Origin: Truepera sp.
GTDB taxonomy: Bacteria; Deinococcota; Deinococci; Deinococcales; Trueperaceae
NCBI GenBank assembly: GCA_018333775.1
Contig: JAGXSO010000129.1
Span: forward strand, 1 to 10,441
Direction of reading: 5' to 3'
Length of the DNA: 10,441 nucleotides
This document shows positions 1-7,356 of the stretch, piece after piece; within the stretch, counting starts at the first letter, position 1, and each line of letters starts with the position of its first letter. A program made the translations under genes and the position numbers. A model generated the notes under the pieces. The model saw only the letters and a list, made by a program, of their open reading frames with translations, ran no database searches and was not told the origin of the DNA.

Positions 1-1
1 A

Positions 2-508
2 GCGCCGTGGCTCGAGCCGCTCGCCGCACTCGGCCCGCCGCCGCCGCTGCCCCCTCCCCTGGCGCCGCTCGAGCCGTTTAGCCTCCTTGTTGGCAGTACA
101 CGGCTAACGCTTAGCCCCGGCCCCACCCGCCTAGCGGTTGAAATCGACTTTGCCCACCCGGCGATCGGGCGTCAGCGCTGGGAGGGGGCGCCATCAGACT
201 ACCCGGCACTCGCCAGCGCCCGCACCTTCGGCTTTCTCAAGGAGCTAGCCACACTGCAAGCTCAAGGACTTGCTACCGCTGCCAGCCCGGCTTATGTTAT
301 CGTCTATGATCAGGAAGGGCCGCTCACGGAGCTGCGCTATGCCGATGAGCCGGTTCGCCATAAGGCGCTCGATGCTCTGGGTGACTTCTACCTGCTGGGG
401 CGCCCGCTGGCCGGCACGCTCACCGTTGCGCGCGGCTCTCACAGCGCGCATATCGACTTCATGCGTGAGTTGCTAGCTTTTAGTGTCTTAACAGGTGCCC
501 ATGCCTGA
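2..508 (+). CDS. lpxC: UDP-3-O-acyl-N-acetylglucosamine deacetylase LpxC, C-terminal part (5' end outside window)
   Basis: LpxC is the cytoplasmic zinc deacetylase that commits UDP-3-O-acyl-GlcNAc to lipid A synthesis. The reading frame is open from base 2 to TGA 506-508 (168 residues seen; about 300 is usual), so the first half, with the first zinc histidine and the catalytic Glu, is missing. Visible family motifs are ARTFGFLKEL, then DEPVRHKALDALGD, where His (359-361) and Asp (371-373) match the HKxxD zinc ligands, and a SH motif whose His (440-442) matches the general acid His265 of E. coli LpxC. A proline-rich stretch (about bases 34-75) lies where the link between the two LpxC domains is expected. 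It is the first visible gene of the lipid A operon. Identity is sure from the motifs; the start cannot be given. Confidence 0.93.
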   Translation, partial: APWLEPLAALGPPPPLPPPLAPLEPFSLLVGSTRLTLSPGPTRLAVEIDFAHPAIGRQRWEGAPSDYPALASARTFGFLKELATLQAQGLATAASPAYVIVYDQEGPLTELRYADEPVRHKALDALGDFYLLGRPLAGTLTVARGSHSAHIDFMRELLAFSVLTGAHA

Positions 509-539
509 CCCATTTATCAGCAGTAAGCCAGGGGGTGAC

Positions 540-1511
540 ATGAAACCCATAAGCGTTGCCGTAATCGGCTATGGCGTGATGGGCAAGCATCACGCCAACG
601 TCTACGCCGCCATCCCCAGCACGCGCCTGGTGGCGGTAGTCGATCCCGACCAGGCGCGCCGCGCCGAAGCGAAGGCGCTGCACGCCGTAGCCACTTACCC
701 CGACCTCGAGACTATGCTGCTGCATCAGCGCCCCGAGGCGGCCAGCCTGGCTGCGCCCACCAGCCTCCACTATCCGCTCGGGCAACAGCTGCTGGAGGCC
801 GGCATCCACGTGATGGTAGAAAAACCCGTGGCGCCCGAAGTAGCCCAGGCCGAACACCTCACCAAGCTGAGCCGCCGCTACGGCCTGGTGCTCCAGGTCG
901 GCCACATCACCCGCTTCTACCGGGCGGTGCAACTCTTAAGCGCCCGCGTCACAAGCCCTTACCTGATCGAAGCCCGGCGGCTCACGCCTAACGCCCGCAT
1001 TAAAGATGCGGGCGTTATTTTAGATCTGATGATCCACGACATTGATATCGTCTCGGGGTTGGTGAGTAGCGACATTCGCGCGGTGAGCGTCGCCGGGCAT
1101 GTGCTCAACGGCAGCCCTTTTGAAGATGTGGCGGCGGCGCAGATCGTCTTCGATAACGGCTGTATCGCCCGCTTTCTGGCTAGCCGGGTAGCGCCGGACG
1201 CTGAGCGCTCGCTGGTAGTAGCCGAGCGCGAGCAGACCTTCAGGCTCGACTTCGGCAAGGACCCCTATGCCGAAGTGAGCATCTACCGCCCACTCCCCGA
1301 CGACAGCGGCAGTACTCACGTGCAGGTCGAACGGGTAGTGGTACATGAGGACAACCCGCTGCGCCAAGAGCTCGAGCACTTCTTAGCCCGCATCCGGCAG
1401 AGCGCCCCGCCGATCGGCACCTTGGAAGACGACCTGCGCTCGCTCAAACTGGCTACCCGGCTGACCCGGCTGCTTCATGAGCGTGAGCCACAACCGCTAA
1501 CCCTGCGGTAG
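540..1511 (+). CDS. Gfo/Idh/MocA-family NAD(P)-dependent oxidoreductase, lipid A-linked
   Basis: A 323-residue dehydrogenase of the Gfo/Idh/MocA family, which oxidise or reduce sugars and sugar nucleotides. The N-terminus begins a Rossmann fold with GYGVMG (residues 10-15). The family motif EKP is at 94-96, whose Lys is usually catalytic, and HDID is at 166-169. I chose ATG 540 because a strong Shine-Dalgarno (GGGGGTGA, 531-538) precedes it and the Rossmann strand then starts at residue 5. GTG 495 and ATG 501 are in frame but would add unconserved residues and overlap lpxC. Family members beside lpx genes include GnnA, which oxidises UDP-GlcNAc at C3 for later amination to UDP-GlcNAc3N. No GnnB-like aminotransferase is present here, so the GnnA role is only an inference. 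Position between lpxC and fabZ implies a role in lipid A or UDP-sugar supply. Confidence 0.85.
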   Translation: MKPISVAVIGYGVMGKHHANVYAAIPSTRLVAVVDPDQARRAEAKALHAVATYPDLETMLLHQRPEAASLAAPTSLHYPLGQQLLEAGIHVMVEKPVAPEVAQAEHLTKLSRRYGLVLQVGHITRFYRAVQLLSARVTSPYLIEARRLTPNARIKDAGVILDLMIHDIDIVSGLVSSDIRAVSVAGHVLNGSPFEDVAAAQIVFDNGCIARFLASRVAPDAERSLVVAEREQTFRLDFGKDPYAEVSIYRPLPDDSGSTHVQVERVVVHEDNPLRQELEHFLARIRQSAPPIGTLEDDLRSLKLATRLTRLLHEREPQPLTLR

Positions 1512-1519
1512 ACTCAGCC

Positions 1520-1933
1520 ATGGACATCCGCGCGCTGTTGCCGCACCGCTACCCCTTCTTGCTGGTAGACGCCTTCGTTGCCATCGAAGGCGACCACTTC
1601 GAGTGTCTTAAGAACGTGAGCTTCAACGAGCCGTACTTTGCCGGGCACTTCCCGGACGAGCCGGTCATGCCGGGCGTGCTGATCATCGAGGCGCTGGCTC
1701 AGGCCAGCGCGGTCGGCCTGGCAGTGCGTGACGGGCTCAACGGCGGTATCGGCTACCTGGCCGCCATCGACGAGGCCCGGTTTAAGCGCAAGGTAGTCCC
1801 CGGCGACAAGCTCCGCCTAACCGGCGAGATCCTGCTGTTCCGGCGCGGTCTCTGCAAGGTGCGAGCGGTGGCGCTGGTCGGCACGGAGGTTGCGGCTGAG
1901 GCGACCTTGTCGTTTATGTTCGCCCGGCGCTAA
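1520..1933 (+). CDS. fabZ: 3-hydroxyacyl-[acyl-carrier-protein] dehydratase FabZ
   Basis: FabZ dehydrates 3-hydroxyacyl-ACP to trans-2-enoyl-ACP in cytoplasmic fatty acid elongation. At 137 residues it has normal length. The hot-dog fold signature is complete: PHRYPFLLVD at residues 8-17, then NEPYFAGHFPDEPVMPGVL with catalytic His43, followed by IIEALAQ with catalytic Glu57. It starts 8 bases after the oxidoreductase stop with no clear Shine-Dalgarno, so translational coupling is likely, and ends one base before lpxA. fabZ next to lpxA is a widespread pairing: LpxA draws on the 3-hydroxyacyl-ACP pool that FabZ consumes. FabA is less likely because of the short length and the lipid A context. 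Confidence 0.95.
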   Translation: MDIRALLPHRYPFLLVDAFVAIEGDHFECLKNVSFNEPYFAGHFPDEPVMPGVLIIEALAQASAVGLAVRDGLNGGIGYLAAIDEARFKRKVVPGDKLRLTGEILLFRRGLCKVRAVALVGTEVAAEATLSFMFARR

Positions 1934-1934
1934 C

Positions 1935-2699
1935 ATGGCCCAGCTCCACCCCAGTGCGGTCATCGATCCGCGCGCCGAGCTGGCGCCGGACGTCCTAGTC
2001 GGCCCCTTGGTAGTTATCGAGGCCGATGTGGTAGTGGGGGCCGGCAGCGTACTCAACGCCGGCACGGTCTTGCTGCGCGGCAGCCGCCTGGCCGAGGGGT
2101 GCCGGATTGGCCCCTATGCAGTGATCGGCGGCGAGCCGATGGACACCAACTTCCGCGGCGAAACGAGCCAGGTGGTCTTAGAGCGCGGGGTACAGGTGCG
2201 CGAGTTTACTAACATCCACCGCGCTACCGGCGAGGGCCAGTACACCCGCTTAGGCGAGGAGGCGCTGGTGATGTCACACGTTCATGTGTCGCACAACTGC
2301 CAGGTGGGGCGCGGCGCCACACTGGTCGACGGTGTCAAGCTGGCCGGCCACTGCGAGGTGGGCGATTACGCCTTCGTGTCAGCCAACGTCGGGGTACACC
2401 AGTTTGGCCGAGTCGGCGCCTACGCCATCGTGGGCGGCTGGAGCGGCGTTAGGCAAGATATCCTCCCTTTTAGCATGGCTAACGGCAATCCGGTCAAGCA
2501 CTACCGGCTCAACCGGGTGGGGCTCATGCGGCGCGGCATCACCGGGGCGCGCTATGAGGGGCTCGAGCGGGCTCTGCGCGCCTTTCGGCGCCGCGACTGG
2601 GCGATGCTCGAGGAACTAGCACAGAAGAGCACTGACGTTAGGCTGATGCTGGCTTTTAAGCATAGCTCGCGGCGCGGCTTAGCCGGCTTTGCCGGGTAG
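1935..2699 (+). CDS. lpxA: Acyl-[ACP]-UDP-N-acetylglucosamine O-acyltransferase LpxA
   Basis: LpxA transfers a 3-hydroxyacyl chain from ACP to the 3-position of UDP-GlcNAc, the first step of lipid A synthesis. The 254-residue protein (E. coli 262) has a left-handed beta-helix of hexapeptide repeats from about residue 3 to 180, then a short helical C-terminus. Catalytic His is His120 in SHNC (E. coli His125); His117, His139 in LAGH and His155 in VHQF match the other conserved histidines. At the acyl-chain ruler position (E. coli Gly173) it has Gly168, in VGGWSG. Start ATG 1935 lies one base after the fabZ stop and opens directly into the first helix coil (HPSAVIDP). It is translationally coupled with fabZ and almost touches the lpxB-like gene. 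Confidence 0.95.
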   Translation: MAQLHPSAVIDPRAELAPDVLVGPLVVIEADVVVGAGSVLNAGTVLLRGSRLAEGCRIGPYAVIGGEPMDTNFRGETSQVVLERGVQVREFTNIHRATGEGQYTRLGEEALVMSHVHVSHNCQVGRGATLVDGVKLAGHCEVGDYAFVSANVGVHQFGRVGAYAIVGGWSGVRQDILPFSMANGNPVKHYRLNRVGLMRRGITGARYEGLERALRAFRRRDWAMLEELAQKSTDVRLMLAFKHSSRRGLAGFAG

Positions 2700-2703
2700 C
2701 GCC

Positions 2704-3888
2704 GTGGAAGCGGTCTTGGTCAGCAACGGGCCGGGCGAGCTTTACACCTGGGTCAAACCGGTCTTGGCCGAGCTGAGGCAGCGCTATCCCGGAGTTAAAA
2801 CCTGCATCAGCCTGATCCCCTGCCAGTTCGCCAGCGGTAGCGAAGCGCGTATCGCTGCCACCTTCGGAGCCGATACCGTCACCACGCCGCAGGCATTCGT
2901 CCGGTTCATGACCACCGGCCAACGGCCCGACGGTCTCGGCAATACGCACGGCTTCACGCTCAGCCTGGGCGGCAACACCCGCTTTGCCCTCAAGCTGGCT
3001 AACCGGCTTAACTACCCGGCTTATCGCTACAGCTTCGTCCCGTACTGGCACCCTAAGCTGCGCCGACTGTTCGTTCACGATCAACGCGCCGCCCGCAAGG
3101 CGCGGCTCCTGGGCGCCCCCGCAGAACGGCTAGAAGTAGTCGGTAATCTGGTAGCCGACGCGGTGGCGCTAGCTAGCCCCATCCCTGAGCCCGGCAAGCC
3201 GCATATCGTGCTGATACCGGGCAGCCGCGACCTGTTTGCCCGCCACCTGATCCCCTTCATGATCGCCTTAGCCGACGCGCTGGGGCGAGCCTTCCCCGAG
3301 GCGTGCTTCGTCTGGCCGGTCAGTCGCCTGTTGAGCGATGAAACTATCCGCGCCGGGATCGCCGGCGAGGAGCGGGCTACGCTCGGCGGCCTGGCCGGGG
3401 AGCGCCAGGGTGAGACCATCTTCACCCCGAGCGGTAGCCGCATCGACATGGTCAGTGAAGAGGAGCGTTATGCCCACATGAAGGCCGCCCAGTTGGCTAT
3501 CACCATCCCCGGCACCAACACGCTCGAGCTAGGCTTGGCCGGGGTGCCGAGCCTGGTGATCTTGCCCTTAAACCGCCCCGAACTGATCCCGCTCGAAGGC
3601 CCCGGCCACTGGCTGTCGCTAGTCCCGCTCGTCGGCAACGCCCTCAAACGCCAAGCTGTTAAGCTGGCCGCGCCGCGCCTGCCGGTCTCGCTTCCTAACA
3701 GCATGACCGGTGAGGAGCTGATGGTCGAGATCAAAGGGGTAGTCAGCGCGGAGCTGGTCGTCGCCCAGGCCACCGCCCTGCTGCGCAACCCCGCCGAGTT
3801 AGCCCGCCGCCGCGCCCGCTTAGCTGCCACCATGCCGCCTCCGGGCGCGGCCAAGCACCTCCTGAGTGCTATTATGGCCGACTTATAA
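2704..3888 (+). CDS. lpxB: LpxB-family lipid-A-disaccharide synthase, divergent
   Basis: A 394-residue GT-B-fold glycosyltransferase of the LpxB family. LpxB joins 2,3-diacylglucosamine-1-P and UDP-2,3-diacylglucosamine at the inner face of the inner membrane. The C-terminal half carries recognisable LpxB motifs: LIPGSR (about 170-175), GTNTLELGLAGVPSLV (about 270-285) and VSLPN (about 328-332) followed by the GEEL segment. The N-terminal motif is unusual: VSNGPGE at residues 6-12 stands where classical LpxB has AGExSGD, and the usual SPSVWAW stretch is not seen. GTG 2704 is chosen because it starts four bases after lpxA and places the first strand at the N-terminus; TTG 2689 is the alternative. 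Operon position supports the LpxB role, but an LpxB-related transferase of other specificity is possible. Confidence 0.75.
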   Translation: MEAVLVSNGPGELYTWVKPVLAELRQRYPGVKTCISLIPCQFASGSEARIAATFGADTVTTPQAFVRFMTTGQRPDGLGNTHGFTLSLGGNTRFALKLANRLNYPAYRYSFVPYWHPKLRRLFVHDQRAARKARLLGAPAERLEVVGNLVADAVALASPIPEPGKPHIVLIPGSRDLFARHLIPFMIALADALGRAFPEACFVWPVSRLLSDETIRAGIAGEERATLGGLAGERQGETIFTPSGSRIDMVSEEERYAHMKAAQLAITIPGTNTLELGLAGVPSLVILPLNRPELIPLEGPGHWLSLVPLVGNALKRQAVKLAAPRLPVSLPNSMTGEELMVEIKGVVSAELVVAQATALLRNPAELARRRARLAATMPPPGAAKHLLSAIMADL

Positions 3889-3892
3889 AGCC

Positions 3893-5521
3893 ATGCCCTC
3901 ACTGCTCCTCCCCCGCTCGGCGCTGACCCTGTTAGCCGCTCTGGCCGCTGCTCTCAACGCCCTGCTGCGCGTGGCGGTAGTGCCGGTAGTAGTCCAGCCG
4001 CTGTTTGACGCTGTGCTGCTAGCCGGCGATCTGAGCGCTCTGCCCCGCGTGCTGGCGATCGGCGGTGCGGTAGTGGCGGCAGGTTCGCTGGCGCTGTGGG
4101 CGCAAGACGCGCTGTTCGGGCGCCTAGCGGCGCAGACCAGCGCCCGCTGGCGCGAGGGGCTCTATCGGCACCTGCTGAGCCAGGACCAACTGGCCGCGTC
4201 GCAGAGCAGCGGCGGCCTAGCCAGCCGCGTCATCCACGACCTCAAAGACAACGAGATCTACTTGCAGTTCGGGCTGGGCACGCTGATCGCCGAGTCGCTG
4301 ACCGCTACCTTTATCCTGGTCGTACTGTTCTATCTCAACGCCACCGCCACCCTGACCCTGTTGGTGTTGATCGTCCCGCTGGCTTTGCTGCTGTGGCTGG
4401 TAGGCCGCCGCATCCAGCGCACCTCGCAGCGGGCTCAAGCCGAGACCGAAACGGTCGGCGCCCACCTGCAAGAAGGGCTGCGCCAGCTCGAAGTGGCGCG
4501 GGCCTTTGGGCTAACTCCGTTCCTACAGGCCCGCCTGCAACCGGCCAACCTTGCTACCGCTCGAGCCCAGAGCGAACGGGCGCTGTGGGCCGGGCTCCAG
4601 ACCCCGCTGGCCCAGGTCTTGGGTTTTGCCGCCATCGCGGTGCTGGTGGTATTGCTGGCTACCAGTGTGCAGCAGGGGGCGATGAGTTTAGGTGAAGTCA
4701 CTGCGTTTATCACGCTGCTGGCGCTTATTGCCACGCCGGCACAGCTCCTGCCGCGCGGCTACGCGCTGCTCCAGCAGGCCAAAGCTGCCGCGCAACGCTT
4801 GCATAGCCTGCTTGATGGCCCTACCCCAAGCAGGGCAGCGCAGCTTAGCCCAGCGCGGGTCGAGCCGCGGCTCGAGCTCCAGCAGCTCGGCTTTAGCTAC
4901 CCCGACGGCACGCCGCTGCTAAGAGAGCTCGAGCTTGAGCTGCGTGGCCCCGCGCTAGTGGTGCTGACCGGCGACAGCGGCGCGGGCAAGACCACGCTGC
5001 TAAAGCTCCTGCTCAGACTGCTAAGGCCCACTACCGGGCGCATCCTGCTCGGCGGTCACGGTTTGGACGATTACACCGAGGAGGCGCTGCGCCGCTATAT
5101 CGCCTACGTGCCGCAGGAGGTAGCGCTGTTTCGCGCCACGCTGCGCGATAATCTGCTGCTTGCTCGCAACTATTCCGAAGCGCGGCTGTGGCACGTCCTG
5201 GACGCTGTCGAGCTGGCGCAAACGGTGCGCGCCCTCCCTGGCGGCCTCGATTATGCGCTTCGCGAAGACGGCGCCGGACTGTCGGGCGGCCAGCGGCAGC
5301 GGTTGATGATGGCTCGAGCCCTCCTTAGCGAACCGGCCATGCTGCTTCTCGACGAACCGACTGCTAATCTCGACCATGAGGCCGAGCAGGCCTTGATTAA
5401 CACCCTGACCAGGCAAGCCCGCGAGCGGCTGGTGCTGGTCGTAGCCCATCGGCCCGCCATCATCATGGCGGCCGAACAGGTGTGGGCCTTAGCGCGAGGC
5501 GAGCTAAGGGCTGTTCGCTGA
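3893..5521 (+). CDS. msbA: MsbA-like lipid exporter, ABC half-transporter (TMD-NBD)
   Basis: A 542-residue type I ABC exporter half, expected to work as a dimer in the inner membrane. The first ~300 residues hold hydrophobic membrane segments (clear ones near 10-38, 56-72, 134-168 and 240-283), then the nucleotide-binding domain. Walker A is GDSGAGKTT (360-368), Q-loop Gln 408, signature LSGGQ (463-467), Walker B LLLDEP (484-489) and H-loop His 519 in VVAHR, so it should be ATP-competent. The start is ATG 3893, four bases after the lpxB stop; an in-frame upstream start at 3866 would overlap lpxB. As last gene of the lipid A operon its likely cargo is lipid A, as for MsbA. It is somewhat shorter than E. 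coli MsbA (582), and ABC exporters of other lipids look alike, so the substrate rests on context. Confidence 0.8.
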   Translation: MPSLLLPRSALTLLAALAAALNALLRVAVVPVVVQPLFDAVLLAGDLSALPRVLAIGGAVVAAGSLALWAQDALFGRLAAQTSARWREGLYRHLLSQDQLAASQSSGGLASRVIHDLKDNEIYLQFGLGTLIAESLTATFILVVLFYLNATATLTLLVLIVPLALLLWLVGRRIQRTSQRAQAETETVGAHLQEGLRQLEVARAFGLTPFLQARLQPANLATARAQSERALWAGLQTPLAQVLGFAAIAVLVVLLATSVQQGAMSLGEVTAFITLLALIATPAQLLPRGYALLQQAKAAAQRLHSLLDGPTPSRAAQLSPARVEPRLELQQLGFSYPDGTPLLRELELELRGPALVVLTGDSGAGKTTLLKLLLRLLRPTTGRILLGGHGLDDYTEEALRRYIAYVPQEVALFRATLRDNLLLARNYSEARLWHVLDAVELAQTVRALPGGLDYALREDGAGLSGGQRQRLMMARALLSEPAMLLLDEPTANLDHEAEQALINTLTRQARERLVLVVAHRPAIIMAAEQVWALARGELRAVR

Positions 5522-5638
5522 GCCCGCCCCTCCCACACCCTCCCCCAAATTTGCGTGTCGGCCAATCTTCTGCTTCGTGATATCTGTTTCCACAGGTAGA
5601 ATCTGCGCTGGTGGTGGTAATACTGCTATACTCTCACC
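5522..5638 (+). other. Intergenic region between the lipid A operon and the mutase gene
   Basis: A 117-base gap. It opens with a C-rich, purine-poor stretch (about 5522-5546) and ends in the extended -10 promoter of the mutase. I see no hairpin followed by T residues, so no intrinsic terminator for the upstream operon is visible. Confidence 0.6.
5624..5632 (+). promoter_or_regulatory. Extended -10 promoter, predicted leaderless transcript
   Basis: TGCTATACT (5624-5632) is an extended -10 (TGn-TATACT). Six bases separate it from ATG 5639, so a start site at the usual 6-7 bases downstream falls on the A of the start codon. No Shine-Dalgarno fits in the gap, and no good -35 is seen, as is common for extended -10 promoters. 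Leaderless transcription is inferred from the spacing alone. Confidence 0.7.
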
Positions 5639-7285
5639 ATGAAAGCGAAAAAAGACTGGCTTGCCTCCGACTACGCCAAGTCAAAGGCGCGGCTTCCCGA
5701 GCGGCCTTACCCTTTTCGCACGCTCTCTGACTACCTGGTCGAGCCGATCTATACCCCGGACGACTTAGTGGAGTTCTCGCCCGAGCGCGACCTCGGCTAC
5801 CCCGGCGACTACCCCTACACCCGCGGCGTCCAGGCCAGCATGTACCGCGGCAAGCTGTGGACCATGCGGATGTTCGCCGGCTTCGGCTCCGCCGAGCAGA
5901 CCAACGTGCGCTTTAAGAAGCTGCTGGAAGCCGGCCAGACCGGGCTCTCGACCGCCTTTGACCTGCCGACCTTGATGGGCTACGACTCGGATCACCCGTT
6001 CAGCCGGGGCGAAGTCGGCAAGTGCGGGGTAGCGGTCTCTTCACTGGCCGACATGGAGGTGCTTTTCGACGGCATCGACCCCGAGCAGGTCACCACCTCG
6101 ATGACTATCAACAGCCCGGCCAGCGCCATCTGGGCCATGTACCTGGCGATGGCCGAAAAGCGGGGGGCGGACCTGACCAAGGTCGGCGGAACTATCCAGA
6201 ACGATATCTTAAAGGAGTTTATCGCCCAAAAGGAGTACATCTTCCCGCCTGCGCCCTCGGTCAAGTTAGTGATCGACACCTTCGAGTGGGGACCCCGGCA
6301 CGTGCCCAGGTGGAACGTCATCTCGGTGTCGGGCTACCACATCCGTGAGGCGGGCTCAACCGCTGTGCAGGAGCTGGCCTTTACCCTGGCTGATGGCATT
6401 CACTATGTGCGCAAAGCCTTAGCGCGCGGCCTCGACATCGATGAGTTTGCCCCGCGGCTGAGCTTCTTTTTTAACCTGCACAACGACTTTTTTGAGGAGA
6501 TCGCCAAGTTGCGGGCGGCGCGGCGGATCTGGGCCAGGCAGCTACGGGAGGTCTATGGGGCGAAAAACCCCCGCTCCTGGATGCTGCGCACCCATGCCCA
6601 GACCGCTGGGGTGTCGCTTACCGCCCAGCAGCCCTTGGTCAACATCGCCCGCGTAGCGATTCAAGCGCTGGCTGGAGTCTTAGGCGGCACTAACAGCCTC
6701 CACACCGACTCCTATGATGAAGCGCTGGCATTGCCCAGTGAGGAGGCCGCTACCATCGCGCTGCGCACCCAGCAGGTCATCGCTTTTGAAACAGGCGTAG
6801 CCAACACCGTCGATCCGCTGGCCGGGTCGTACTACCTTGAGACGCTTACCAACGAGATGGAGCGGCAGGCCATAGCTTACCTCGAGCGGATCGACGCCCT
6901 GGGCGGCGTAGAGGCCGCTATCGAGGCCGGTTTTTTTGCTTCTGAAATCGGCGAGGCCAGCTACCAGCAGCAGCGTGAGATCGACTCGCAGGAGCGGATC
7001 ATCGTGGGCGTCAACGCCTTTGTCGAGGATAACCCCAGCCTGCCGCTCTTGCTGGTCGACAAAGAGGTCGAGCGCGTGCAGGCTGAGCGCTTAGCGCGAG
7101 TGAGGCTCGAGCGCAACCCCCAGGCGGCCCAAGCGGCCTTGAGCGCTCTGCGAGAGGCGGCTAAGAACGACCAGAACACTATGCCGGCATTCATGGCCTG
7201 CGCCCACGCCTACTGCACCCTGGGCGAGCAGATGGACGTGCTGCGTGAGGTCTACGGCGTGTACGAGGAGCCGGTGCTGATCTAG
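5639..7285 (+). CDS. icmA: B12-dependent acyl-CoA mutase large subunit, isobutyryl-CoA mutase type
   Basis: The catalytic TIM-barrel subunit of an adenosylcobalamin-dependent acyl-CoA mutase, 548 residues. It lacks the C-terminal B12-binding domain (no DxHxxG), so it needs a separate small subunit, which is not in the window. Family motifs include [10 protein letters not shown] (74-83), [11 protein letters not shown] (184-194), SGYHIREAG (231-239) and [12 protein letters not shown] (321-332). At the two known substrate-selecting positions it has Phe79 and Gln197. Methylmalonyl-CoA mutase has Tyr89 and Arg207 there (P. shermanii numbering), while isobutyryl-CoA mutase has Phe80 and Gln198. I therefore predict isobutyryl-CoA/n-butyryl-CoA interconversion or a similar non-carboxylated substrate, although similarity searches will probably label it methylmalonyl-CoA mutase. 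ATG 5639 has a -10 box placed for leaderless transcription. Family is certain; substrate is inferred. Confidence 0.85.
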   Translation: MKAKKDWLASDYAKSKARLPERPYPFRTLSDYLVEPIYTPDDLVEFSPERDLGYPGDYPYTRGVQASMYRGKLWTMRMFAGFGSAEQTNVRFKKLLEAGQTGLSTAFDLPTLMGYDSDHPFSRGEVGKCGVAVSSLADMEVLFDGIDPEQVTTSMTINSPASAIWAMYLAMAEKRGADLTKVGGTIQNDILKEFIAQKEYIFPPAPSVKLVIDTFEWGPRHVPRWNVISVSGYHIREAGSTAVQELAFTLADGIHYVRKALARGLDIDEFAPRLSFFFNLHNDFFEEIAKLRAARRIWARQLREVYGAKNPRSWMLRTHAQTAGVSLTAQQPLVNIARVAIQALAGVLGGTNSLHTDSYDEALALPSEEAATIALRTQQVIAFETGVANTVDPLAGSYYLETLTNEMERQAIAYLERIDALGGVEAAIEAGFFASEIGEASYQQQREIDSQERIIVGVNAFVEDNPSLPLLLVDKEVERVQAERLARVRLERNPQAAQAALSALREAAKNDQNTMPAFMACAHAYCTLGEQMDVLREVYGVYEEPVLI

Positions 7286-7332
7286 CGGCCAGCGGACTCC
7301 GCACCCCCCCTGCCGCCACGTTCCTTACTCCG

Positions 7333-7338
7333 TATAAT
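7333..7338 (+). promoter_or_regulatory. Perfect -10 box just outside the first cassette junction
   Basis: TATAAT lies 6 bases before the putative cassette junction (G7344/T7345), putting transcription start near 7345 and giving a leader of about 12 bases before ATG 7357. A -35 with 17-base spacing (CTGCCG, 7310-7315) is weak. Because it lies outside the mobile unit, it would act like the external promoter of an integron and serve whichever cassette is first. Confidence 0.55.
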
Positions 7339-7356
7339 TGCTAGTTAGGCTACTCA

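Noticed and set aside
480..932. Long minus-strand open frame (150 codons) opposite the oxidoreductase gene
   Set aside because: It lies antisense to a conserved gene and its translation shows no recognisable domain. GC-rich genes commonly give such shadows; the same holds for minus-strand frames at 2656-3084, 3081-3449, 3468-3902, 5021-5449 and 5992-6321.
3866..3892. Upstream in-frame start of the ABC exporter inside the lpxB-like gene
   Set aside because: It adds nine residues with no support, while ATG 3893 falls directly after the lpxB stop like the other genes of the operon.
7286..7343. An attI site or left half of an attC before cassette 1
   Set aside because: There is no RYYYAAC box and no palindrome reaching the junction at 7344, and no integrase gene beside it, so a secondary-site insertion is more economical.
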